The position numbers and the translations under genes are program-made. From positions 1-22,500 of the forward strand of contig ADNK01000282.1 in NCBI GenBank assembly GCA_000320545.1: a stretch of DNA of 22,500 bases, read 5' to 3'. Under the pieces are notes generated by a model, which was given only the letters and a program-made list of their open reading frames with translations, was not told the DNA's origin and did not search any database. This document shows positions 9,906 through 19,226 of the stretch, one piece after another; position 1 is the stretch's first letter; every line of letters begins with the position of its first letter. Source of the stretch: Bigelowiella natans CCMP2755. Its lineage: Eukaryota > Cercozoa > Chlorarachniophyceae.

Positions 9906-11199
9906 AGAGAGAGAGTTAGAGAGAGAGAGGAGGGGAGGGGGGGTAAAAGAAACGAGAGAGAATAAAATTGTTTGCCTTCTTCCGCTAGAATTTGGCTGCT
10001 AGATGCTTCGTTCAATTGAGTTCTTTTTCGAGCTCCACAAATGGATGTTTCTTCTCCCGCCACACGCACAAGTAGGGAGAAAGGGAAAGAGGAAGAGGGG
10101 TGGAAGATAAACCAAGCAGTAACATACCTCCTCATCTATGAACTGTTGTCCCTTTTGCTCCAACAATCTCAGAATCAGCAAGCCTGACACGGTTCCAGAC
10201 CTGCACAAACAATGGAATAATAACGCCCTCCTCGATGCTTCGACAAAGAATAGCTAGCCACTTGTGTTATCTCTCGATGGAAATAGGAAAAGTTCTAGTT
10301 ATGCGACACTGCGCGGAAACAACTTCCACTGGAGTTCCTGAAATAAAAAAACTTCTCTATTTCCTCTCGATGCAGAGAAATGTGGTATGGAGGCTAACAG
10401 CAGCCATTACTTGGGTTGATATTGAGTGCCACCAAATGCGAAGGAGTCTGGTACAATTTGCGTGTAGTGGCCCAACCAGTCAAGCTTGTTGGAGATCTGA
10501 AGGCAGAGAGGAAGCAGTAAATGCACACTTTACTCGAATGACTAGGAGGAATATTGACAACCAGAATTTCTTATTACCATAACTTTTGGGCGGGAGGGGG
10601 TCTCCGGTGTCTCAGTTGTCCCCGATGCTGACGGCGGAAGTATGGATGCCAGCCTGGCATTTTGCCGATCTCTGCCGCACATCGTTACGGCATTCAATGT
10701 AGTAGTTCCATAGTGTTTGCTGTTGACTTTAGGAACAAAGAGGTTTCGGGAGGGCCTTTGGCGGCGCATTGAAATAGTCGGACGGGAAATCTGGAGATGG
10801 GAAGGTTTTCTCAAGGCAGTCGATAATGTATTGTCTGCTGCATCTCGAGTCGTGGATGAGACTTGCGAAACGATAGCTACGACAGCTAGGGCCACCGCCA
10901 CAGTGGCCAGAATGGACCTAGGAAAGAGCAACACACAATATCAGATTACAAACTGATCATACAAAGTGATCATCAAGTCTTCGCTTTTGTGCGCCGCAGA
11001 TGAATTGATCTTATTGCTCAATTGCATGTTATTTAGTTGACTCATCAATGACGTTGAATGGGAAAGGTTCTCATCAATGATCTACACATGCCATTGCAAC
11101 GGAGCGTCATCTACATTTTCCTGCTGATTCGGACTCACCGGCAGCCTAGTATACCTGACGCAATACGTACCTGGAGAGTAAGCGAGAGGCTCTTCGCAT
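5390..11199 (-). CDS. plant/plastid-type transaldolase with bipartite presequence, about 23 exons
   Basis: Transaldolase moves a dihydroxyacetone unit between sugar phosphates in the pentose-phosphate pathway. Exons (minus): 11199-11171, 10917-10578, 10496-10433, 10337-10310, 10200-10128, 9850-9818, 9439-9400, 9331-9297, 9026-8970, 8733-8700, 8515-8466, 8336-8286, 8069-8036, 7714-7638, 7283-7263 and 7163-7142 (these two uncertain), 7084-7006, 6864-6822, 6417-6358, 6139-6095, 5966-5919, 5680-5645, 5431-5390. All introns are GT-AG and phases agree, giving about 446 residues. Residues about 10-30 are a signal-peptide-like hydrophobic stretch; 31-122 are Ser/Thr/Arg-rich, so plastid import is inferred. 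Landmarks: IVPDS (Asp140), GTVSG, VSLEVDPRLS (Glu218), ILFKIPGTWE (Schiff-base Lys255), VTHVYS, VIQPYVGRINDW and PTKVMAAS. The TVSG and VIQ variants match the plant type as I remember it, not bacterial TalB. Order and length fit the plant enzyme. The C-terminal exons are conserved more weakly. Confidence 0.92.
6293..6345. repeat. (GAA)n and (GTT)n trinucleotide repeats in a transaldolase intron
   Basis: GAA repeats (about 6293-6314) followed by GTT repeats (about 6319-6345) lie in the intron between the exons at 6417-6358 and 6139-6095. A further (CAT)n run is at about 5865-5893, in the intron after exon 5966-5919. Confidence 0.85.
6508..6546. repeat. (CA)n microsatellite in a transaldolase intron
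   Basis: CA repeats with CACG interruptions. They lie in the 404-nt intron between exons 6864-6822 and 6417-6358, which also carries a 19-nt poly(G) run at about 6639-6657. Confidence 0.85.
7493..7544. repeat. (CA)n microsatellite in a transaldolase intron
   Basis: CA repeats in the intron after exon 7714-7638. On the coding strand they read TG. The same intron has purine/pyrimidine-rich tracts at about 7351-7390. Confidence 0.85.
7736..7848. repeat. (TA)n, (TG)n and (CG)n compound microsatellite in a transaldolase intron
   Basis: A long TA tract (about 7736-7778), then TG units (from about 7799) and alternating CG (about 7828-7847). They lie in the intron between exons 8069-8036 and 7714-7638, which also contains a (TTC)n run at about 7925-7955. 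Alternating purine-pyrimidine tracts of this kind can adopt unusual helical forms, but nothing here shows that they do. Confidence 0.88.
8075..8375. repeat. two poly(G) runs (poly(C) on the coding strand) upstream of transaldolase acceptors
   Basis: G-runs at 8081-8091 (with 8075-8079) and 8359-8375. On the coding strand they are C-runs just upstream of the acceptors of exons starting at 8069 and 8336. They appear to act as polypyrimidine tracts. Between them are CAA and CAG/GTA-type repeats. Confidence 0.85.
9866..9932. repeat. (GA)n microsatellite = (CT)n polypyrimidine tract of a transaldolase intron
   Basis: GA units on the plus strand, with a few GTTAGA interruptions. On the coding strand they form a CT-rich tract ending in CTCTCCAG, the acceptor of the 33-nt exon 9850-9818. 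Confidence 0.88.
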
Positions 11200-12187
11200 A
11201 TGAAATTGGTCTCCTTGCTGCAGAAGTGGTTTCGTTTGTGTGTTGCTTTGCTATGTTCCGAAGCTTTTAGATCTATTACCTACCCTCAATCTACCGAAAA
11301 ATTATTTTCTGGTGCCCCTGAGGAAGGGGAACTTCAGAACATCGTGCGAGTCAAATTTGCCTGATTTTGTAAGGAACGGAGGAAAACTTTTCCATGCGAC
11401 GTATTCACACTGGCCGTTTCCATTCTAAATGTAACGTGTCTGGCCTTTAGACTCAAAGCGCAAGATCTTCCTGGACGACCGATATGTCGGGAGAGTGGTT
11501 GATTTTATTCAGTGCGACATAATTTTTACCGAGACGCACAGGAGAATTAAAATCCGTTAAAGATAATTAATTTTCAACAAATAGATACAGAAAACATCGG
11601 AAGGTTTCTGTACTACCTCCAAACTCACAAAGGATCGCTCCAGAGCTACGTGCAACGGTGGGGCCCCTCAGGCCTTTGGTTCCCTTGGAATGAGGCGAAT
11701 TCGTGTGGCAGCTACGAGATGGCGGGGTAGAGGTAACACCTTTCTTCCACAGCGGTTGATGGGAAAGTGGTTTTGTGTACGCATCCGAAGAATTCGTAAC
11801 TCGGATCGCATAGCCACATCTTTAAGAGCCGCCTAATTCCACATCAGGTGGAAATGCCACTCCGGGAAACAGATACACCAAAGCTTCTATCTTTAGCCCG
11901 AAGGAATATGGTAATAAAAAATCCTAGCGGAATGCAAGTGTAACTTAGCATGTGCGTAGCGCGAGCAGGAAAGACAGAAAGGGGAAGTGAGACAACAGAG
12001 AGGAAGAATTAAAAGCCGATAGTTACGGGGAGTCTATCATCTTTTCCCTAGTCACAAATATGCGTGTATCTTTGGCATAAATGAAGGTTGGCCTGTCCGT
12101 ATCGACTCGCATTCACTCCCAACCCGAAAGGGCGCTTATCATAAAGTCAAAGGGAAAGTAAGATCCAAGTTTGAATCCGTCCTGCAG
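11200..12187. other. divergent spacer; holds the unresolved 5' exons of the PLD gene
   Basis: Lies between the transaldolase start (11199, minus) and the confidently coding part of the PLD gene (plus), so it must hold both promoters. Coding-like candidates on the plus strand: a 63-nt phase-0 exon at 11848-11910 (after ACATCAG, ending AATATG before donor GTAATA, encoding VEMPLRETDTPKLLSLARRN); an ATG at 11759 giving MGKWFC before donor GTACGC, in phase with it; and an Arg-rich start MRRIRVAATRWRGR near 11690 ending at GTAACA, out of phase with the 11848 exon. I cannot decide which are used. The rest looks non-coding. Confidence 0.45.
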
Positions 12188-13665
12188 TTGTTTGGGCCTG
12201 CGGAATCGCGTAGAAGGGCTGCCTGTGAACAAACTTGGTCACGTTGGGCGAGGCTGGTGCATGCTTTGCTAGGGAGTGGGGGGGCTAGCATTGGCAATAA
12301 AGTCCAGATCCTATCATGCGGCAACACAGCCTTTAAGAAAATGTGGGATGCAATCGACCAGGCGAAACACAGCATCCACATGGAGACGTACATCCTTCGG
12401 TTGGACAACGTGGGTAGGAAGACGATCAAGCATCTGCACGAAGCTTTGCTTCGTGGAGTGACAGTGAGCCTCATGTACGATTCTGCTGGGTCAACGTCTG
12501 TGCCGATGCTTATCGATCCTATCTTACATTCTCTCCGCGCTAACGGTGCGAAAATCATCGAATTTAACCCTGTGTTCCCACCCCCCTGGCGTCGCCGTAC
12601 CCACCATATTTTCCACCGAAACCATCGCAAGATTCTGCTAGTTGACGCCACCATTGCTTTTTGCGGTGGAATGAATATTGCTGATGAGTACTGTGGGAAG
12701 GAGCTGGGAGGCACCGGCCAGTTCCACGATACTCACGTCCGTGTAGAGGGACCAGCTGCTGCTCACTTCGCTCACGTTGTGAGAGACTCAATGAGGGAGG
12801 CTGTGTGGGAAGGATTTCAAAATGGTGCTGCCGCCGCTGTTGCCGCCCCCCCCACCTCTTCTACCCGATATTCTCCTTTTGCTGCTACCCCTGCAGTTCA
12901 CGTCAAAAATGACGACTCCACATACATTGAAACCATTATTCAGGAACTAAAGCAGGGCAGCAAGAGAATCCACGATGGTGACCTTGCAGAGGGTGGTGGT
13001 GAGGATGGGGTGTGCGTGCAAGTCCTCGCAGCAAACTCCTGGAGAAATATGCGGCAGCTTCAAAAAGCCCTAAGGCTTACTATTCAATATTCAAACACGC
13101 GTTGTTATATCACATCCCCTTATTTCCTTCCGCCGTTGAGTCTCCTAAGAGCTATGACATCTGCAGCCAAAAGAGGGGTAGACGTCCGAGTTATAACCTC
13201 TGGAGATCTTTGTGACGTGCCCGGAGCTCAGAATGCCAGTCGGTACATTTACTCCAAACTCCTCACAAACGGCGTGAGAGTTTACGAATACCAGGCTGCA
13301 ACGCTGCATACGAAAGCTGTCTGCATTGACGCAGTGTATTCCTTTCTCGGCTCATTCAACTTCGACAGGTGGTCTTACAGCCGGAACCTTGAGGTCGTCA
13401 TTGCTCTTGTATCAGCTGATTGTCGTAGCAAGTACATGGCGTGTTTGGCACGTAGCTGTAGTAGGCAGAATATGTGTGTTAGATGCATGGGGAGAAGTTT
13501 AAGCAGTTGGCCGCAGCGTGAGATAAGAATCGTAAATTTCACTGAGAGCATACCACAAATGTACAGGTGGGAGTTGGAGTCCTGAATACTGCGGTTAGCC
13601 AAAATGTCGAGAAACAGTTTTTGGATAACCTCCGGAATTCGGTAGAGGTAAGTAGAATCATAAAA

Positions 13666-13714
<49 letters not shown>

Positions 13715-13889
13715 TCCAGCTGTTACTTCTCATTTGTGAAGTTGTTCTGCGAGATGAGATGATAACGTGTGCGTCCCCCCCCCCCCTCCTCCCCAGATAA
13801 CCCAAGATGACATCGCAAAAGCATCCCTCCTGCAGCGCGCATGGCAATTTACGTGCTACATGGCCTACAGCTTTATCGTTCGGATGTAA
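12188..13889 (+). CDS. phospholipase-D-type cardiolipin synthase-like protein (5' end unresolved)
   Basis: PLD-superfamily phosphatidyltransferase, most like bacterial-type cardiolipin synthases, which join two phosphatidylglycerols or a PG and another phospholipid. Exons: up to 13393, 13567-13647, 13797-13889; 459 residues from 12188. The start codon must be upstream, because there is no suitable in-frame ATG near 12188. The opening GNKVQILSCGNTAFKKMWDA and METYIL are typical. HKD motif 1 is HRKILLVD (12623) followed by CGGMNIADEY; HKD motif 2 is HTKAVCID (13307) followed by GSFNFDRWSYSRNLE. Splicing at GAG/GTCGTC (13394) to CAG/GTG (13567) continues as VGVGVLN then EKQFLDNLRNSVE, the expected family C-terminus. 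Read-through of that intron instead gives an unrelated tail ending at 13585. The last exon follows a poly(C)-rich acceptor and ends at TAA 13887. Mitochondrial or plastid location is likely but not shown. Confidence 0.92.
13648..13796 (+). repeat. PLD-gene last intron with (TA)n and poly(C)
   Basis: The intron starts with the consensus donor GTAAGT. It contains a TA tract (about 13674-13711) and a 12-nt C-run (13775-13786) just before the CCCCAG acceptor. Confidence 0.88.
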
Positions 13890-14364
13890 GAATAGCTTCA
13901 AGTTTACAATGAATTATTATGATACTAATAAAACTAGAGACCAAATTCTACCTTTATCGATGGTGTATTTTTCAATGCATTCGATCGCACGGCATTGCAT
14001 CGCAAACTGCATGCACGGTTGCGCGTCGCCTAGCTAGCTGGTACCTGTGCTATTGCAAGTTGGCACGCACGTGCTGCATTGCAACATGCATTAATAACAA
14101 TCCCCACTTTTCCATGTGGACATGTGTGTGTGTGTGGGCGCGCGCAGACAATTGACTAGAACCAGGTCACACTATGAACATTTGAATTGCCAAAATTACA
14201 ACAAGGCTCATGCTAGCATGATCAATGAATAGAACAACAAAAGAAGTAATTCGAATCACATGTGTCTCTTTCTCTTTCCTCTCTCATTGATGCGCATGGA
14301 ATCACACTTGTACACACTTGCAAATTCGATGGCATTCGCCCTCCCTCCACATGACCTCTCATCG
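13890..14364. other. convergent spacer with palindrome-rich island
   Basis: Lies between the 3' ends of the PLD gene (plus) and the ankyrin gene (minus). AATAAA at about 13927 could serve the PLD transcript. From about 13960 to 14230 it carries many short palindromes: GCATGC, CTAGCTAG (14030-14039), GCACGTGC, GCGCGC, and the perfect 12-mer CATGCTAGCATG (14209-14220), shared with the island at 4789-4800. No gene seen. Confidence 0.6.
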
Positions 14365-15207
14365 TCATGCCACAACATGATGGACCAAAACGGATGTTTC
14401 CACCTTGGTCAAACACTCCACAATGCCCTCTCTTTTGTTGGCGACTGCTACATCGAGAGCCGACTTCCCATCGTTATTCCTGGCTTCGACGTTGGCATTG
14501 GCTTTCTCTACAAGGTACCTTACCACGTCAATATGGTCATCAAGAGCGGCATAAATGAGGGAGTTACCTCCATATTTGTCCTTGGCCTCGATGTTAGCAT
14601 TGGCCTTTTCTACGAGGTACTGCACCGTGCCTACCCGGCCATTGATAGCAGCCCAGATGAGCGATGTAGATCCATCGTTCTGCTTGGCCTCAACGTTGGC
14701 GTTGGCGGTCTCTACGAGGTACTGCACTGTATCAATATGGTGGCCACAAGCAGCTGAGATAAGGGGTGTAGATCCAAAGTCATTCTTCGCCTCGATATTA
14801 GCGTTCACCTTCTCTACAAGGTACCGCACTGCGTCAACCTGTCCATACCTAGAAGCCATGTTGAGGGGTGTAAATCCATATTTATCCTTGGCCTCGACGT
14901 GGGCGTTGGCCTTCTCTACGATGTACAGCACTGTATTAACGTGGCCATTCCGAGCTGCCCAGATAAGAGGTGTCCATCCATCGTCGTCCTCGGCCTCAAC
15001 GTTGGCCTTGGCCTTCTCTACGAGGTACCGTACAACGTCAATGTGCCCATATCGAGCAGCCAAGATGAGAGATGTGTGTCCATCGTTATCCTTAGTTTCG
15101 ACGTTGACGCTTTTCGTCTCAAAAAGGCGACGTGTGGTGTTCAGATCTCCAGTTTCCGCAGCTTTAAGTAGGGGCTGATGAAGAGCACCGTGTTCAGACA
15201 CACTCAT
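14365..15207 (-). CDS. ankyrin-repeat protein, intronless
   Basis: A complete 280-residue protein made almost wholly of ankyrin repeats, expected to be a protein-binding scaffold. The ATG at 15207 is the first in frame. After a short leader there are about seven repeats of 34 residues plus a partial last one, each with the pattern G-T/H-x-L-I-x-A-A-x-x-G-H-x-x-x-V-x-Y-L-V-E-K-A-N-A-N-V-E-A. The extra residue over the usual 33 is constant, and units are nearly identical at DNA level (102-bp period), pointing to recent tandem growth. There is no signal peptide, membrane segment or additional domain, so the partner cannot be guessed. The opposite strand is open for over 200 codons because of the repeat; that is not a gene. 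It lacks introns, unlike the transaldolase and coiled-coil genes beside it. Confidence 0.94.
   Translation of the reverse strand: MSVSEHGALHQPLLKAAETGDLNTTRRLFETKSVNVETKDNDGHTSLILAARYGHIDVVRYLVEKAKANVEAEDDDGWTPLIWAARNGHVNTVLYIVEKANAHVEAKDKYGFTPLNMASRYGQVDAVRYLVEKVNANIEAKNDFGSTPLISAACGHHIDTVQYLVETANANVEAKQNDGSTSLIWAAINGRVGTVQYLVEKANANIEAKDKYGGNSLIYAALDDHIDVVRYLVEKANANVEARNNDGKSALDVAVANKREGIVECLTKVETSVLVHHVVA
14400..15160. repeat. 102-bp coding tandem repeats (ankyrin units)
   Basis: About seven direct repeats of roughly 102 bp within the ankyrin gene. They are recognisable on the plus strand by the recurring CTCTACGAGGTAC and TTGGCCTCGA words. Such arrays can gain or lose units by recombination. 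Confidence 0.85.
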
Positions 15208-15387
15208 GTGCACGCGCGAGTTTAGGATTGTAGTTACGATAGATAATCTGTTTCTCTTTTGAGTCGTTTCCCTCTAAATTTCTACCTTATAATCGTCATG
15301 ACCTTCTTCTGAAAAATTCCTCTCCTTTTTTATTTTGGTCTTTTTGTCCTCCCTCTCTTTCTCTCTTTCTCCCTCTCTTTCTCTCTT

Positions 15388-15440
<53 letters not shown>

Positions 15441-16070
15441 GTCACACAATTTTGTTTTTTGTTCCCTGCCTTTCTCTCATTCTTTCTCCCCGCACCTGCC
15501 TCTTCGAACGAAACCAACCAAACATAAATGCAATGGATTCGACGGTCTCTGATCACCTCGTTCGTGCTCCAACAAAACTCATGCGCAAAACTTATTTTTT
15601 CGGGTGAAAAAATGGCGGTCAATTTCGATCCAAAACCCTGTCGCTCTGCAACAAATAGGCAGTAGAGTACTAGGTACTTCCGACAAAATTCGTGCCTCGT
15701 TTAACTACCAAGGATTTGTACTGGTGACGAAGAAAGAATTACAGGCAAAAATGGCCCAAATTTCTAGGTGCGACAAGCGGTATAATATATTTAACTTTAT
15801 GGACTACCGTGTCGCTCGATTGCCCACTCGACGTAACACAATCACCACCTCGATAAGGGCTTTTTTCCTGCTTGAGAGGGAGGGAGGTACTCATGTTCGA
15901 GTCCAATTATCAGTTATTCCTCGCTTTTAGTAGAACTCTCTAGTCCCCATCGAAGATGAACGAGGAAAATAGCGTAATCTAAAGGGAATATCGCAAATCT
16001 TATGATACTTTCATGTTGTGCTCATCTTAGGTGAGTGAGCGAACACACGTGTTGAAGAATTTTTTGGACC
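15208..16070. other. divergent spacer with (CT)n tract
   Basis: Probable promoter region for the ankyrin gene (minus) and the coiled-coil gene (plus). It has a long pyrimidine tract of CT and CTTT/CCCT units (about 15346-15435). A plus-strand open frame without introns (15604-15930) and a 17-codon ORF starting ATGGCGGTCAAT near 15611 have no recognisable features and are not called. GGTGAGTGAG near 16030 resembles a splice donor in the leader, but I see no matching acceptor before the start codon. Confidence 0.5.
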
Positions 16071-17908
16071 ATGAGCAATGAAGACGGATTGGCCATGCCT
16101 GTTACCGCAGAGTCTACCACGGTTCGGGAGACGAAGGACGAAAAAGCTCAGACTGAAGAATCTGCAACGCCACAACGCACTTCCGAAGGCAATGCCACAC
16201 CAGCGGCTACAGCGCAGGGATCAACAGCAGACGATATGGAAAAGAATTTTTCTCGCGAAGGAAATGGCAACATGCCGAGTGGTCCACCACAAGTAGCGCA
16301 GGAGAGGGAGAAATCAAGCGCCTTCTCTGGCAGCATCCACAGGAAGCCTCTTGGTGATTTTCTTGGGGAGAACGAAAAGGTGGACAGGGAACCTTTGAAA
16401 GATAGGATCGACAGGCTACTAAATGATAAGAGTATTCAACAGATTATTTCACAGGTACGATATATTCCTCTTTAGCGCCCATTATTTTCCCTTCATTATC
16501 AATAGTCGGCGGTCCTGTAAGATGAATGGTTATAATAGTTCGCATCGAAATTAGTCCATTTAAACAAATAAAGAAGATCCATATCAACCACAATGACACT
16601 ACAATTTCATATTGGCCATTTTACATTTGCTTAGCAGTACCATGCGCTGAAGTACGAGATGGGTACAATGGCACAGCGAACGGTGAGGCGTGGTTATGGG
16701 TTCTTTGTAGTAGCACGCTTCTTCGTCATATCCTTTTTGTAGCGTTTTCTTACAATTTATGACCCCATATCTGGACCTACATGTAATACTCAGTCACAAA
16801 TCTGCTGATTGAAGCTGGGATGAGACTAAGAAGTGTTTCTGTGTTCTATCTTAAAACGACAGGCCGATGTCCTTGCATGCCGAGAAGAATATGAAAATGC
16901 TAAAAGAGACTTCGTGAAGGCACTTGCTATCATGGGGTCGCACTCCAAGAGCGGTGCCGATGTGCAGGTAGTAGTAATGTGAACATATGCCCATAATAGA
17001 ATATGAATGAGTCTTATTTTTTAAGAGGGCTAACAACGATTATTACCGTGGTTGCAATGAGTTATCATTATTATCATTCTACACCAGTCAGTGAACACGG
17101 TCCAAAAGTATTTCTTAACTCAAGCGATGATCTCAGACGTAACAAACCAACACCACCTCGACAAGCATATTTGTCTTCCTAAATGAACAACGAGAGAGAG
17201 AACGAGATAGGGGGAAAGAGGAGAAAGTTCTCTTAAGTATGAATAGAAAACAGTTGGAAGGCCTGAATTAGTCCACCTAGCTACCCTTCCAAAATTACAA
17301 CATTGTTGGTGCAGATCGATAACAAGCAACAGAAGAACCTCAAAGTCAATATGCAGGATGCAATAGGTACAACAAAGAGGAGGGGGAACGAAGAAGAAAG
17401 AGCGGAGAATATGGAGAGAGACACATAGAGGTTGAGGAAAGTAAAGAGGAGGGAGAGTTATAGTCATTCGATAAGGGTACACCTCTCCATTCTTACTATT
17501 CCGCTACCCAACACACCACCTATTTACAACCATAACCTCCTCCTCCTCATTCTACTCCGCATCGTCCTCATCGTCCATCATGTACGACAACAAACAGAAG
17601 AGATCGTAATCGACAACGTAATGGTGGACAGAGAGATCAATCGCCTCGAAAATTGCAAGAAAAAGCTCATCGAGATCCGGGTTGGACAGCTAATTCCCCT
17701 TGGGATCCGACAACTAAGTTGCCACTTCTGATGATTTGCGTCTCACGACGCGGAACAGGCCACGGCAAGAGATGAAATTCGTCAGGTGTCGATGTTCATC
17801 CGCCCCCATTTATGGTTGTCTTTTTGTTGTTAGGAGGTGCAGAGTGTGCGGTTTATGCGGCACGGTCATGATGATCAAAAGGGGCAGAGGCTGGAATACC
17901 GCCTCAAG

Positions 17909-17940
<32 letters not shown>

Positions 17941-18089
17941 CACGTCATGAAAATACACTACTACATTCAAGATAATGATGATGATGATGATGACGAACAG
18001 TGTGATGATGATTAGCATTCCTTTTGAATGGTTAGCTGCTGGTGGATGATCTACAGGGATACAAGGATCAGCTCAAAAGCACGATATCA

Positions 18090-18135
<46 letters not shown>

Positions 18136-19195
18136 GAGAGAGAGAGAGAGAGAGAGAAAGAGAGCTTCAAAACAACATTCCTTTCCATTTTATGAAGATC
18201 TAAATGGACAGGGTGCACACGCCCACTGACACAATCCATAATGTTGTTTCCCACTCGCATATTTCCCCCTACACATTGATGTAATCGAAACACCGCCTCC
18301 AGTTTGACATTTCACATCTTAAATCCGTTGTGCGGTGTTCTGTGTCTTTTTGATTTGTATTATCCTCCTACTACCTGTGTATGTGATGAACTGACTGGCT
18401 GACCCAACCAATCAAGAGCCTGTTGTCTAAGAAGAATAATCTTTTGACAAGTAAAATCATGCTAATACTGCGGCGGGCATGATGGCCACTCACCTCTCGC
18501 CCAACGTTGCTAATCCATAACAGGAAATTTGGGAGCATATGCTGCCGTGTCTCTGTTGTCGGTTCAGGAGTCGAACAAGATAATTGTGGCAGAAAATAAG
18601 GTGAGGAAGGACACGTCTCCCTCGCCGACGCCGCAATTTATGTGGCTATGTGTAGTGTTATCTTTCATATTGACTTGTTCTTCAGCATTCACCCAAATAG
18701 GAATAATTTCTTGTGCAATGATCATTTCATTGCTGAATAATTGTGTTAATGTTGTGGTGCGTTGTTCATATAGAAATCAAGTGCAGATTTGAAAAATAAT
18801 ACGGGACTGAGTTCGCCAGTAAACGTACGTTCGCAGGCATACACGGGGAAGGAGGAAGGGGCGACGCCGAAATTTTCGAATAGTCGTGTTTTACAAAACT
18901 CTTTGTTTTTATTCATATCCGTGTGCTATGTGTGTGTGCGTGTGTGCGTGTGTGTGTGTTGTGTGTGTGGTAAAGTAAACATAATATGTTCGATATAAGT
19001 AATAAATTAAATAAAATATAAATAATAATTTATATGACCTTGCCAGTCGTGGCGGTTCGTCCCGCATGTCGACGTTGCAAGGATTATCGGTAAACCAGCT
19101 GCTAAGAAGCAAGACGAAAAGGTTGTTGAACGGAATAAAAGAGAAGGAAAAAGGAAATAATCGATAATGAAATGTAATGCTTTATGTAATGTTAA

Positions 19196-19226
<31 letters not shown>

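Noticed and set aside
13394-13585. Continuous C-terminal tail of the PLD open frame
   Set aside because: The tail has no family resemblance, while splicing 13393 to 13567 restores the conserved PLD ending.
14555-15178. 207-codon plus-strand open frame opposite the ankyrin gene
   Set aside because: It is the antisense of the tandem ankyrin repeats; openness repeats with the 102-bp unit and the product has no independent features.
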